From an archaeon GW2011_AR15 (GTDB lineage: Archaea > Nanobdellota > Nanobdellia > Woesearchaeales > GW2011-AR15): a stretch of 64,000 nt of DNA. Of this stretch, positions 40,877 through 50,267 are shown in pieces. Within the stretch, counting starts at the first letter, position 1. The number at the start of each line of letters is the position of its first letter. Where the stretch lies: the NCBI GenBank assembly GCA_000830295.1, contig CP010425.1, positions 358,884 to 422,883 on the forward strand, read 5' to 3'. Under the pieces are notes generated by a model. It searched no databases. It had not been told where the DNA came from and saw nothing but the letters and a program-made list of their open reading frames with translations. Made by a program: the position numbers and the translations under genes.

Positions 40877-41733
40877 AAAACAGGGGAGAGATCTATATCC
40901 TGCTTACTGCACTTATAATCTCAACGTTCGGCATTTTCATAAGGGAGCTCGACAAGGAAGTTCCGCCTATAGCACAGGTCTCGCTTAGGTTCATGATAGC
41001 TGCTATAATTTATTTTGTACTGTTCGCAAAAGACAGGGCTTACCTGAAAATCACGAAGCCGCAGTTTTTCAAATTGCTGATTGCCGGGTTTCTCGCATAC
41101 GGCGTGATGGTTGTGCTGTTTGTATTATCATATCTCAACACGAGCTATGCCAATGCGTCCGCATTCACGAGCATGACCCCGCTGTTTGCAGGGATATTCG
41201 GCTGGATGCTGCTAAGGGAAAAAATAACAAACAGCAAGATTATCGCATTGCTGCTTTCTGTCTCCGGAGTCATGATAATTTTCAGGCCTGATTTTTCTAA
41301 TTTCGACATCGGCATTGCATATGGCATTGCCTGTGCCCTGCTCTACGGGCTTTATTTCACAATCATAAGAAGCTTTAAGAAAGATGACTGGAAAACATCA
41401 GCTTTCTATGTCCCCCTTTTTGCAGGATTTCTCCTTTTTCCTTTTGTGCTTATATTTGAAACAACAAGCTTCAGCTACAGCCTGACAACCTGGATTTACA
41501 TAATAATAATGTCCCTGCTGAATGTTGCTGTGCTGTTTTTTCTTAACAGGGGGATGCAGACAGTTGAGGCCGGTGTCGGCGGGATACTCTCATCCTCAGT
41601 TATTGTATTCGGAAGCATAATCAGTATATTGGTCTATCGCGAACTGCCTTCCCTGGCTGAATTGGCAGGGTATGCTTTCATACTGCTTGCAGTCGTAGCT
41701 GTGCATCTGAAATTCAAAAAAGGTGATCGATAA
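40873..41733 (+). CDS. EamA/DMT transporter inside the UDP-GlcNAc operon
   Basis: 286 aa, ten predicted membrane segments in two repeats. TFGIFIRELDKEVPPIAQ in the first loop, ANASAFTSMTPLFAGIFG at the end of repeat one, and GGILSSSVIVFGSIISI in repeat two. It starts with GTG at 40873, overlapping glmU by 4 bases, and its stop shares one base with the glmS ATG. This tight placing suggests a substrate linked to GlcNAc metabolism (amino sugar, precursor or lipid carrier), which is inference. It is distinct in sequence from the EamA protein at 2464-3348. Confidence 0.82.
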   Translation: MKNRGEIYILLTALIISTFGIFIRELDKEVPPIAQVSLRFMIAAIIYFVLFAKDRAYLKITKPQFFKLLIAGFLAYGVMVVLFVLSYLNTSYANASAFTSMTPLFAGIFGWMLLREKITNSKIIALLLSVSGVMIIFRPDFSNFDIGIAYGIACALLYGLYFTIIRSFKKDDWKTSAFYVPLFAGFLLFPFVLIFETTSFSYSLTTWIYIIIMSLLNVAVLFFLNRGMQTVEAGVGGILSSSVIVFGSIISILVYRELPSLAELAGYAFILLAVVAVHLKFKKGDR

Positions 41734-43442
41734 TGTGCGGAATTGTAGGAATGGTTTCTGCTGATGAGTTTTACGCAAGGGAAGCAGTGCAGAGGCTGAA
41801 AAGGCTGGAATACAGGGGATATGACTCATTCGGATATTATTATGACGGAAAGCTGTTCAAGAAAACAGGCCACATAATTGTCCCGGAGACAAAAGACAGG
41901 ACCAAAATGATAATAACGCACACAAGGTGGGCGACTCACGGCGGTGTAACTGATGCCAATGCCCATCCCCACAGGGCAGGAAAGGTTACAATAGTGCACA
42001 ACGGCATAATTGAAAATTATGAAGAGCTGAGGGAAGGGCTGAAAGAAAAGGGGCGTGTGTTCAGCAGCGAGACAGATTCAGAGGTCGCTGCGCATTATTT
42101 CGATGAGAAGCTGAAGACAAAACCAATGAAAGAGGCGTGCGTTGACTTCATTAAGGATATTAAAGGCGAATTTGCAATACTTGTTATGATAGACAGGGAG
42201 GATACTCTGTATGCGCTGAGAAGGGATTCCCCGATGGTATTGGGAGTCGGGGAAAACATAAACATACTTGCATCTGATATCTATGCTTTCTCTGATGTCA
42301 CAAGCAAGGCCATATTTTTTGAGAATGATGAGTTCGCTGCTGTGAAAAGCGGCTCTTACACTTTCTATGATAGGCACGGAAAAGAAATAAAAAAGAAAAT
42401 CCAGCAGTTCAAGTGGGAGCAGGAGGAGTCAACCCGTGAAGAGTATGAGCATTTCATGCTGAAAGAGATAATGGAAGAGCCGAAAGCTGTCAGGAGGCTG
42501 ATACTGAGCCTGGAGACGGAGCAGAAGGAAAATTTCGGCAAATTCGTAAAGCTCATGAAAGAATCAAGGAAAGTCACTTTTGTCGCCTCAGGAACGAGCT
42601 ATCACGCTTCCCTTCTCGGCGTGTATTACCTGCACAAGTGCGGTGTCGAGGCCCAGACAATAATTGCCTCAGAGTTTGAGCATTTTGTGGGCGTTGACAG
42701 GAACACCCTGGTTGTGGCAATATCGCAGTCAGGAGAGACAATGGATGTTATTGAAGCGCTGAAATATGCAAAAAAGAACAGGGCAAAAATCGCCTCTATT
42801 GTTAATGTGCCGTATTCAACTGTGCAGAGGATGTCAGAAATCTCCCTGAATATTGTGGCCGGCCAGGAAATATGCGTTGCTGCGACAAAATCTTTTGTCA
42901 ATCAGGTAACCCTTATGCTGAGCATTGCCAGGGAATTCGGGTTCAGGATAAATACAAGCAACATTCCGGGCAAGATAGAGAAGATATTCAGGCAGAAAGA
43001 CAAGATAGAGAAAATGGCGAAGGAACTCAACAGGCACAATGATATCTATGTCCTGGGCCGGGGCCTGAGCTATCCTGTTGCAAGGGAGATTGCCCTGAAA
43101 ATAAAAGAGATATCATACATGCACGCAGAAGGAATGATGGGCGGAGAGCTGAAACATGGAACAATAGCCTTGATTGAAAAAGGCACACCAGTTATTGGAC
43201 TGATAAGCAACAAAGATTATGACATGCTCTCAAACATAAAAGAGGTTGAGGCAAGGGGGGCCCATGTAATAAAAATCACAAATGAGATGAAAGGAGATTT
43301 CATGGTCGATACTTCAAACGACGGAAAATTCGGGATACTTGCGACCATAGTGGGCCAGCTTCTTACATATTATGTTGCGAAAGAAAGGGGGCTGCCTATT
43401 GACAAGCCGAGAAACCTCGCGAAAAGCGTGACAGTCAAATGA
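41733..43442 (+). CDS. glmS: Glutamine-fructose-6-phosphate aminotransferase (isomerizing)
   Basis: 569 aa. Glutaminase domain begins MCGIVGM with nucleophile C2, and has RLEYRGYDS, HTRWATHGG and HNGIIENY. Two SIS domains follow: FVASGTSYHAS near 287 and VLGRGLSYPVAREIALK near 434 with LKEISYMHAEG. It ends in the conserved LAKSVTVK. Makes glucosamine 6-phosphate from fructose 6-phosphate and glutamine, feeding GlmM and GlmU. ATG shares a base with the transporter stop; its own stop overlaps the methyltransferase start by 4 bases. Confidence 0.95.
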   Translation: MCGIVGMVSADEFYAREAVQRLKRLEYRGYDSFGYYYDGKLFKKTGHIIVPETKDRTKMIITHTRWATHGGVTDANAHPHRAGKVTIVHNGIIENYEELREGLKEKGRVFSSETDSEVAAHYFDEKLKTKPMKEACVDFIKDIKGEFAILVMIDREDTLYALRRDSPMVLGVGENINILASDIYAFSDVTSKAIFFENDEFAAVKSGSYTFYDRHGKEIKKKIQQFKWEQEESTREEYEHFMLKEIMEEPKAVRRLILSLETEQKENFGKFVKLMKESRKVTFVASGTSYHASLLGVYYLHKCGVEAQTIIASEFEHFVGVDRNTLVVAISQSGETMDVIEALKYAKKNRAKIASIVNVPYSTVQRMSEISLNIVAGQEICVAATKSFVNQVTLMLSIAREFGFRINTSNIPGKIEKIFRQKDKIEKMAKELNRHNDIYVLGRGLSYPVAREIALKIKEISYMHAEGMMGGELKHGTIALIEKGTPVIGLISNKDYDMLSNIKEVEARGAHVIKITNEMKGDFMVDTSNDGKFGILATIVGQLLTYYVAKERGLPIDKPRNLAKSVTVK

Positions 43443-44209
43443 GCTTTGGAAACTGGAATCCGAGAAGGTATCTTGAGATATATTTTCCAAAAGATATAGG
43501 CTATGAGCCTGCTATTGAATTCATAGTCCAGCAGAGAAAAAATTTCCAGGGCAAGATTGGGGTAGAGATAGGGAGCGGTCCGACTGTCTGTTATTTTTCT
43601 GCTGCTGCAGACTCTCTCAAAGGGATATATGTCTCTGATTTTCTTGAAGCTAATCTTGAGGAGATAAAGAAGTGGGCTGATGGAAGCGGATATGACTGGG
43701 GTAATTTCTCAAGGATGATTCTGGAATATGACGGGTCCAATCAGAGCATATCTGAATATGAAAGGGAAGTGAAAGGCAAACTTTCGGGATTTCTCCACTG
43801 TGATATCAGGGAAAAGGATATTTTCGGAAACAAGTTTGATTTTGTCATGTCGTTCTATTGCGCAGACAGCATGACTGATGACAAGGAAAAATGGAAAGAG
43901 TATTTTACGAACATTCTGAATGTTGTCAGGCCCGGAGGCTTTTTCATAGGCGGGGCGCTGTACAGATGCAGGAAATACATGATTGATGGTGCTGAATTCC
44001 CTTCTGCCAACCTTGATGAAAATGATGTCAGGGATGCCATGATTGATGCGGGGATGTATGATATAACCGTCAAAGTGGCAGATGACAGCATGCCCAAAGA
44101 TAAGGAAAAGAGGGAGCAGCTTAATTATACTAAAATCATACTCATGTCGGGCTTCAGGCAGGGCCGGCCATCATTAGAGGATATTACCGGGTCCCATGCG
44201 CTTGGGTAA
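43439..44209 (+). CDS. NNMT/PNMT/TEMT-like class I methyltransferase
   Basis: 256 aa. NWNPRRYLEIYF at the start, motif I GVEIGSGPTVCYFSAA, YVSDFLEANLEEIKKW as the acidic SAM site, MSFYCADSM, and RPGGFFIGGALYR near 164. The FxPxxYLxxYF start and DF-xxNLxExxxW pattern are those of the nicotinamide/phenylethanolamine N-methyltransferase family, more usual in eukaryotes and bacteria. Target is unknown; last gene in the glm operon, coupled by ATGA overlap to glmS, so it may modify an amino sugar or a nucleotide sugar. Confidence 0.75.
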   Translation: MSFGNWNPRRYLEIYFPKDIGYEPAIEFIVQQRKNFQGKIGVEIGSGPTVCYFSAAADSLKGIYVSDFLEANLEEIKKWADGSGYDWGNFSRMILEYDGSNQSISEYEREVKGKLSGFLHCDIREKDIFGNKFDFVMSFYCADSMTDDKEKWKEYFTNILNVVRPGGFFIGGALYRCRKYMIDGAEFPSANLDENDVRDAMIDAGMYDITVKVADDSMPKDKEKREQLNYTKIILMSGFRQGRPSLEDITGSHALG

Positions 44210-44252
44210 TTTACCAAAACAATATTAATAGGCAGATAAATTCTATGGCCAT

Positions 44253-44966
44253 ATGATTAAAGATATTTCAGTTATTGTCCCTGCCTATAATGAAGAAAGA
44301 AGAATAGGTAAAACCCTTAGGAAGATAACAGCATATCTTGGAAAAAGGAAAATCAATTATGAGATTATTGTTGTGGATGACGGCTCTTCTGACAGGACCT
44401 CTGCGGTTGCCGGGTCTTTTAGCAATCCAAGGATAAAAATACTCAGCAGTGAAAAGAACAGGGGGAAAGGGTACTCTGTGAAAAAAGGCCTGCTGTCTGC
44501 AAAATACGGCATTGCTCTTTTTTCTGATGCTGATCTCAGCACACCGATTGAAGATATTGGGAAGCTTGAGAGATATATTGATGATTATGGCATTGTCATA
44601 GGCTCGCGAAAAGAAAAAGGGGCAAATGTAGTCGAGAAGCAGCCGCCGTGGAGAGTGATGGCGGGCAACATATTTCCTCTTTTTGTGAATATCATGACCG
44701 GGCTTGGAATCAAAGACACGCAGTGCGGGTTCAAGCTCTTCAGGGTGAAAAAATGCAGGCAGGTTTTCAAAAAAATGACAATTGACGGTTTCAGCTTCGA
44801 TGTTGAGATGCTGTACATTGCAAAGAAAAAAGGGCTTAAAATAAAGGAAGTTGGTGTGGACTGGAATAATGACAGGGCAACTAAAGTAAGGTTTGTACGG
44901 GATTCTTTTTCTATGCTCATGGATTTGATTGGAATATGGGTAAAAAGCATTGCAGGCAGATACTAA
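44253..44966 (+). CDS. GT2 dolichyl-phosphate sugar synthase (ALG5/DPM1-like)
   Basis: 237 aa. SVIVPAYNEERRIGK at 6-20, VVDDGSSDRTS near 43, metal-binding FSDADLSTP near 92, and DTQCGFKLFR near 158. It has no membrane segment beyond a weak C-terminal helix, like the single-domain ALG5-type enzymes. It would charge dolichyl phosphate with glucose or a related hexose at the cytosolic face. TATA box acaatattaat about 27 bases before the ATG. Its last 4 bases overlap the opposing methyltransferase. Confidence 0.82.
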   Translation: MIKDISVIVPAYNEERRIGKTLRKITAYLGKRKINYEIIVVDDGSSDRTSAVAGSFSNPRIKILSSEKNRGKGYSVKKGLLSAKYGIALFSDADLSTPIEDIGKLERYIDDYGIVIGSRKEKGANVVEKQPPWRVMAGNIFPLFVNIMTGLGIKDTQCGFKLFRVKKCRQVFKKMTIDGFSFDVEMLYIAKKKGLKIKEVGVDWNNDRATKVRFVRDSFSMLMDLIGIWVKSIAGRY

Positions 44967-45592
44967 TTTTTTCTGAATTCCATTACTGAACCGAGTGAAA
45001 TAAAAAAAGGGAGATTAAATGGAATATTGTACTGTGATGCTGTTTTAAGGCCTATTGATTTTCTGATTTTTTTAGGACTGAATGAGTTCACGTGGTCCGG
45101 GACTTTTATCGGCCGCCTCATGAGAAGGGCTCTGCTGAGCGTCCACATATTTTCATTGGGAAAAGTCAGTATAAGCCTGCCGTTATCTTTAAGCACTCTC
45201 CTGAACTCTTTAAAGACTTCAGTATATTCATAGATATGCTCAATAACTTCTGTACATGTTATTATATCAAAAGAATCATTTTTGAATCCGAGTTCTGACA
45301 GGTCCATTTTTCTTATAGTGGCATAGGAGCATCTCTGTCTGGCTTTTTTGAGGGCTATTTCTGTTATGTCAATCCCGTAGTACTCATTACTCTGGTTTCT
45401 ACTATGCATCCTGGCTATGAGATGACCTTCCCCGCACCCAGCATCAAGAATTTTTTGATGTCCGTTTCTATTTATTTTATTCGTGATAATCTCCAACCTT
45501 TTTCTATGTATATAACTTACAAGGGGATTTCCTGAATTGTACAATTTATCCATATGGTCATCCGGCATATAGATATGGTCAGTTTTTGCCAT
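44963..45592 (-). CDS. Class I methyltransferase (UbiE/Methyltransf_11-like)
   Basis: 209 aa. ILDAGCGEGHLIARM near 46 (motif I), YGIDITEIALKKAR near 73, IITCTEVIEHIYEY near 108, and LKDNGRLILTFPNENM near 134. The EVIEH motif is common among methyltransferases for small molecules or glycan groups. Its placing between a GT2 and a GT-C gene suggests sugar methylation in surface glycans, which is inference. A TATA box (cttaaataaac, about 45612-45622) is 25 bases from the ATG; leaderless. Confidence 0.75.
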   Translation of the reverse strand: MAKTDHIYMPDDHMDKLYNSGNPLVSYIHRKRLEIITNKINRNGHQKILDAGCGEGHLIARMHSRNQSNEYYGIDITEIALKKARQRCSYATIRKMDLSELGFKNDSFDIITCTEVIEHIYEYTEVFKEFRRVLKDNGRLILTFPNENMWTLSRALLMRRPIKVPDHVNSFSPKKIRKSIGLKTASQYNIPFNLPFFISLGSVMEFRKN

Positions 45593-45677
45593 GAAAATTA
45601 TAGTTTGAGTAGTTTATTTAAGCCTTGCCTTTATATTATAAAAAAATTAATAAGCTGAACAGGAATTACAGTAACAG

Positions 45678-47336
45678 ATGGGGGGATTTTTTAAGATAAA
45701 CGAGAAGCATGCACCTTATATACTGTTTGCTATTTTTATGCTGGGATTATTACTTTATCTGAATCTTGACGACGTGCCTCTGACACACCCCGGCAATATT
45801 AAAGCGGCAGACCCTTTCTATCATGTGTTGGCCGCAGAAAGCATAATAGATACCCAGCAGTGGGAGTACTACGACCTCTATATTTCCCTCGGAACTGAAA
45901 GAGCTTCAAGTGTCCAGCCTCCTCTCAATTATCTGAATTCAGCGATCCTTACACTATTTTCTGGCGTGCCCGCTTGGGTGACTCTGTATTTTATTATTTG
46001 TCTGTTTTTTGCATTTTTCATATTACTTGTATATCTTATAGTCATCGAGATTTTTGGTGACTGGAAAATTGCCCTTTTAGCTTCTGCTGCATCAATACTT
46101 CCCATTCCTGTTCATGTCTGGCTCTACAGTCTTTATATCGGACTGTGGCTACAGGTTTTTTCAAATGTTTTCATGCTGGCTTTCCTCTGGATGTTTATAA
46201 GATACCTAAAAAAAGACGGACATCCGGAGCTGTTTTTTATGGGGCTCTGTTTGACAGGCATTATGCTTGTTCATCCGCAGGATCTCAGCATCATGCTGCT
46301 ACCTTCGCTGATTGTCGGCTGGAAAATACTGCAAAAGCATCTTGTGAAAAAAGAGTTTGCAAAGCTTGTGAAAGAAGCCGTGCTGTTTGGTGCATTGCCG
46401 GTTATTGTGCTGCTGGTCCTTCTTCCAACCTTCCTGTTTGTATGGAAAGCACACGGAGCACAACAATTCAATATCGGATTTTATGGCGTAAGAGAAAATT
46501 TCTTTTCAAGAAATTACACCGGCGGCCTGGTGTATCCTGATATCTTTTTTATGCCATGGATAGTTCTGGTGATACTGGGAGTCGGAATATTGCAGATGAT
46601 CGCTAATGCAAAAAAATACAAGATTTTCCTATATACGCTTCTCTATTTTTTCATTGTAGCCTATATTTCCGCGCTTATATTCAGCGACCCTTATTATTTT
46701 GTAAGAATGAGGACCATGACTCCTTTTCTGGTAATCCCTGTTGTTGCATACACCATGGTATATTTTATTGAAAAATACATGAAGGACAAATCCTGGCACA
46801 TGCCTGCAATAGCCCTGGTAGCTGTCTTGTTTATTATTTCCGGATTTGTACAATACAATAAACTTGTTCCGCAACTTAGTGGGGAACATATAAGCATGGA
46901 TGAATGGGAAGCCTACCGATGGATTCATGAAAACACAGAAAAAACTGACAGAATACTGTTTTTTGGATCTGTATTCCAGCAGGAGTTTCTCTACACGAAA
47001 AGAATGGTCGCTGCTATTGACATGAATGAATACCAAAGATTGTTGACAGAATATCTTGCAACCAACAGGACAAGCCTGTTCTTTACAGGAATGTATGGAG
47101 GAGACACTTTAAGGTCTGTGCATAAAGTTAAGAATTCATATTTCTCATACGGAACCTATTCCGAACCGAATTCAACATTATACCTCCTGGATTTTGATTA
47201 TGTTTTCTTCCAGGACATATCACAGCAGGTTGCTCAGGCAAATTATTTGTTTGGAAATGAGTTCATAAATAATTACGGATTTAGCCTCGTGTACAATAAA
47301 AACGGGTATATTATAATAAAAAATGGCCAAAAATAA
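45678..47336 (+). CDS. GT-C membrane protein, distant STT3-like
   Basis: 552 aa with about twelve membrane segments and a 140-residue outer C-terminal domain. The first outer loop has KAADPFYHVLAAE, like the DPYYH-type motif of STT3 and GT-C enzymes, but no WWDYG is seen. LVHPQDLSIMLLP in the middle is another recurring element. Probably uses polyprenyl-linked sugar outside. The C-terminal part (EAYRWIHENTEKTDRILFFG) matches other GT-C genes in this window. The next small membrane gene overlaps it by 14 bases. Confidence 0.7.
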   Translation: MGGFFKINEKHAPYILFAIFMLGLLLYLNLDDVPLTHPGNIKAADPFYHVLAAESIIDTQQWEYYDLYISLGTERASSVQPPLNYLNSAILTLFSGVPAWVTLYFIICLFFAFFILLVYLIVIEIFGDWKIALLASAASILPIPVHVWLYSLYIGLWLQVFSNVFMLAFLWMFIRYLKKDGHPELFFMGLCLTGIMLVHPQDLSIMLLPSLIVGWKILQKHLVKKEFAKLVKEAVLFGALPVIVLLVLLPTFLFVWKAHGAQQFNIGFYGVRENFFSRNYTGGLVYPDIFFMPWIVLVILGVGILQMIANAKKYKIFLYTLLYFFIVAYISALIFSDPYYFVRMRTMTPFLVIPVVAYTMVYFIEKYMKDKSWHMPAIALVAVLFIISGFVQYNKLVPQLSGEHISMDEWEAYRWIHENTEKTDRILFFGSVFQQEFLYTKRMVAAIDMNEYQRLLTEYLATNRTSLFFTGMYGGDTLRSVHKVKNSYFSYGTYSEPNSTLYLLDFDYVFFQDISQQVAQANYLFGNEFINNYGFSLVYNKNGYIIIKNGQK

Positions 47337-47667
47337 GCATATATCTGAATTGAAGGAGCTTGTCTTAGCCGGGGCTGTCGTATTTTTCATAGTGTCGTTA
47401 GTGCTCATGGACCTCTGGGCATCCCTAAGGCTTTTTATGGCATACATGCTTTTCATCTATCTCCCTTTTGTCCTGCCTGTCGCCACGCTGAAGCTGCCGC
47501 TTGTTGAAAGCTTCCTGCTGGTAAACCTGGCAGGGTTGAGCTATGCTGCAATATATGTGATATTCGACCTTGTGCTCAATATCCCGCTTACAAAACCTGT
47601 ATTTGCTGTCACGACCTTGCTGGCCTATGCTCTTGGATACTTCTATTACCGCAAAACTTCCGAATGA
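47323..47667 (+). CDS. Small membrane protein, 114 aa
   Basis: Four predicted membrane segments (about 15-33, 37-60, 65-85, 90-108) with a short charged head (MAKNKHISELKELV). It overlaps the GT-C gene by 14 bases in another frame and is probably cotranslated with it, so may be a partner subunit. No family recognised; loose likeness to GtrA-type or DUF proteins is not enough for a call. Confidence 0.6.
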   Translation: MAKNKHISELKELVLAGAVVFFIVSLVLMDLWASLRLFMAYMLFIYLPFVLPVATLKLPLVESFLLVNLAGLSYAAIYVIFDLVLNIPLTKPVFAVTTLLAYALGYFYYRKTSE

Positions 47668-47709
47668 ATATTGATTAGATTTTAATTGTATCTTCTGTAT
47701 TACCTGTCC

Positions 47710-48360
47710 ATGAAAATAAAAGACATCCCACTGCAGAACCAGCCGCGCTACAGGCTGATGAATTTCGGGGCTGAGTCGCTGAGCGATGCAGAGCTGCTTG
47801 CCATAATACTGCAGAAAGGGACAAGAGAGGAGAATGTCGTGGATATGTGCAACAGGCTTCTCAGGCATGATATTGGCTCCCTTTCTCTGGCTGAGCTGCA
47901 AAAAATAAAGGGCATGGGGCCGGCCAAGGCAATGCAGGTGATTGCTTTATTTGAGCTCTCCAGAAGGCAAAAGCCTAAAAAAAGCAATGTCCAGGTAACA
48001 AAATCAAAAGATGTCTATGAGCTAATGTCTTTCCTGAAAAACAGAAAAAAGGAGTTTTTCTACTGCATTTCCCTTGATGTCAAGAATCGGGTTATTGACA
48101 AGGCAGACCTGGTTTCTGTGGGCATCCTGGATGCCTCTATTATCCATCCCAGGGAGATATTCTCAAATGCTATAAGAAAATCGGCCAAATCTGTCATTCT
48201 TGTCCATAACCATCCCTCCGGGGATGCGAGCCCGAGCAAGGAGGATGCCGAGATTACTGAGCAGCTGAAAAAAGCCGGGGAGCTGCTGGATATTGTGCTG
48301 CTTGACCACGTGATAATAGGCAATAAGTGGTATAGCTTCAGGGATGAAAACAGGATTTAA
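47710..48360 (+). CDS. radC: RadC/JAMM-domain protein
   Basis: 216 aa, the bacterial length. Helical N-terminal HhH part (LMNFGAESLSDAELLAIILQ, IKGMGPAKAMQVIALFEL) and a C-terminal MPN+/JAMM metalloprotease-like domain with LVHNHPSGDASPSKED (His-x-His, Ser, Asp). RadC is widespread in bacteria and mobile elements but patchy in archaea. The old DNA-repair label is doubtful; the JAMM site suggests a hydrolase. ATG at 47710 is 28 bases from a TATA box (gattttaatt). Confidence 0.9.
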   Translation: MKIKDIPLQNQPRYRLMNFGAESLSDAELLAIILQKGTREENVVDMCNRLLRHDIGSLSLAELQKIKGMGPAKAMQVIALFELSRRQKPKKSNVQVTKSKDVYELMSFLKNRKKEFFYCISLDVKNRVIDKADLVSVGILDASIIHPREIFSNAIRKSAKSVILVHNHPSGDASPSKEDAEITEQLKKAGELLDIVLLDHVIIGNKWYSFRDENRI

Positions 48361-48409
48361 TAAGATTTATAAGCAACCTCCAAAATACCTCTTTATTCTA
48401 GGCGATTTG

Positions 48410-50236
48410 ATGCTAAAGAGACTAAGAAAATTCATTATAGGGGAGAGGCTTCCAAGCTGGGAATTCAAGCATCAAAAGCTTTCCAAGACTTTGGCTCTGG
48501 CTGTATTTTCCTCTGACTCGTTGTCATCAGTCGCATACGCTACAGAAGAGATATTACTGGTACTGGTTACTGCAGGTGTTGCATTCCTGTCATATTCGCT
48601 GCCTATTGCCCTTGCAATACTGATTCTCCTCTGGATACTTATAGTATCTTACAGGCAGACAATAGAAGCATATCCAAATGGTGGCGGGGCATATATTGTG
48701 GCAAAAGAAAACCTCGGGAAATACCCCGGGCTTGTTGCTGCCGCAGCACTGCTGCTTGACTATGTCCTGACTGCCGCTGTAAGCGTGGCTGCTGGTGTGG
48801 CTGCTGTCACTTCTGCATTCCCTGAATTATTGCCGTATAAAGTGGCTATCGGAGTATTTGTGCTTATACTGATTTCACTGCTGAATCTCAAGGGCGTCAA
48901 AGAATCAGGGGTTATATTCTCAATACCTACATATTTGTTTATAATCACATTTTTCATCATGATTGGCGTAGGCTTTTACAGGTATTTTACAGGCCAGATT
49001 GTCCCTGTTCCAAGCGAAGGCGTAACCATTGTTGCGGGCTTCTCTGCTTTCCTCCTGCTGAGGGCTTTTTCTTCAGGCTGTGCTGCGCTTACAGGAATTG
49101 AGGCTGTCTCAAACGGTGTACCTGCTTTCAAAGAGCCCGCCAGCAAAAATGCAAGAACGACACTCCTTGCCATGGCAATCATACTGTCCATCCTGTTTTT
49201 TGGCATAACCTTCCTTGCGCTCCAGTACCATATAACGCCGGCCAGTGAAAGGACTGTAGTCTCAATGCTTGCAGAAGGTGTATTCGGAAAAGGCGCGATG
49301 TTCTTTATAGTACAAATATTCACAATGATGATTTTATTTTTGGCTGCAAACACAAGTTTTGCTGATTTCCCGAGGCTGTGCTTTTTCCTTGCAAAAGACA
49401 AGTACCTGCCAAACCAGTTCAAGCAGCTCGGGGACCGCCTTGTTTTCTCAAATGGGATAATCTTTCTCGGCATAGCAGCATCTGCCCTGATAATCTTTTT
49501 CGGAGGAAGTGTCCATCATCTTATTCCCCTGTATGCCATAGGTGTGTTCACTTCTTTTACACTATCGCAGGCCGGGATGGTAAGAAAAAACATCAAAGAC
49601 AAGGTGGTGCCAGGCAGAAAGAGGGCCATTGTAATAAATGCTGTGGGAAGCGTAGTGACTTTCATCGCGCTTATCATAATCGCTGTTACAAAATTTGCTC
49701 TGGGAGCATGGATGATTGTTATTTTGCTGCCGATTTTTGTCCTGCTGCTGAATAATATACACAACCATTATGCCAAGCTGGCCAGGCAGCTTTCTGTTGA
49801 AGACCTGAAAGCCCCGCTTCCGAAAAATGTTGATGATAAGCATCTGATGATTGTGCTTGTCCCTTCATTCCACAAAGGCGTAATAAAATCAATAAGATTT
49901 GCAAAAGCATTCTGCAGGAATGTAAAGGCTGTGCATATAAATATGAGCGGTGGCGAAAAAAAGAAACTTCTGGAGAAATGGGAGAAATTCGAACCGGGCA
50001 TTGAGCTTGTTATACTCGATTCTCCTTATAGGATACTTGTCGGCACATTGATGAAATACCTTGATGAGCTGGAAAAGGACCCGAAGCTGAATGTCACTGT
50101 TGTTGTCCCGGAGTTCGTGCCTGTAAAGTTCTGGCACCACCTGCTACACAATCAGACTGGGTTTGCCTTAAGGACAGCAATCTATTTCAGAAAAAGAACT
50201 TCTTACATTAGCGTGCAGTACCATCTTGATGAATAG
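48410..50236 (+). CDS. APC-superfamily amino acid permease with cytosolic tail domain
   Basis: 608 aa. About twelve membrane segments up to about residue 455, with SSDSLSSVAYATEEILLVL in segment 1, NGGGAYIVAKENLG as the conserved loop, and RAFSSGCAALTGIEAVSNGVPAF in the segment 6-7 region. A soluble 150-residue tail (KHLMIVLVPSFHKGVIKSIRFAK) resembles a universal-stress-like fold. This is the KUP/amino-acid type found in bacteria and archaea. Start ATG 48410; a frame reaching into the radC end exists but adds a polar segment without signals. A TATA box (gatttataag) is about 40 bases upstream. Confidence 0.85.
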   Translation: MLKRLRKFIIGERLPSWEFKHQKLSKTLALAVFSSDSLSSVAYATEEILLVLVTAGVAFLSYSLPIALAILILLWILIVSYRQTIEAYPNGGGAYIVAKENLGKYPGLVAAAALLLDYVLTAAVSVAAGVAAVTSAFPELLPYKVAIGVFVLILISLLNLKGVKESGVIFSIPTYLFIITFFIMIGVGFYRYFTGQIVPVPSEGVTIVAGFSAFLLLRAFSSGCAALTGIEAVSNGVPAFKEPASKNARTTLLAMAIILSILFFGITFLALQYHITPASERTVVSMLAEGVFGKGAMFFIVQIFTMMILFLAANTSFADFPRLCFFLAKDKYLPNQFKQLGDRLVFSNGIIFLGIAASALIIFFGGSVHHLIPLYAIGVFTSFTLSQAGMVRKNIKDKVVPGRKRAIVINAVGSVVTFIALIIIAVTKFALGAWMIVILLPIFVLLLNNIHNHYAKLARQLSVEDLKAPLPKNVDDKHLMIVLVPSFHKGVIKSIRFAKAFCRNVKAVHINMSGGEKKKLLEKWEKFEPGIELVILDSPYRILVGTLMKYLDELEKDPKLNVTVVVPEFVPVKFWHHLLHNQTGFALRTAIYFRKRTSYISVQYHLDE

Positions 50237-50267
50237 GTTTTAATATAACTCTTTTTAACTCTGGTTG

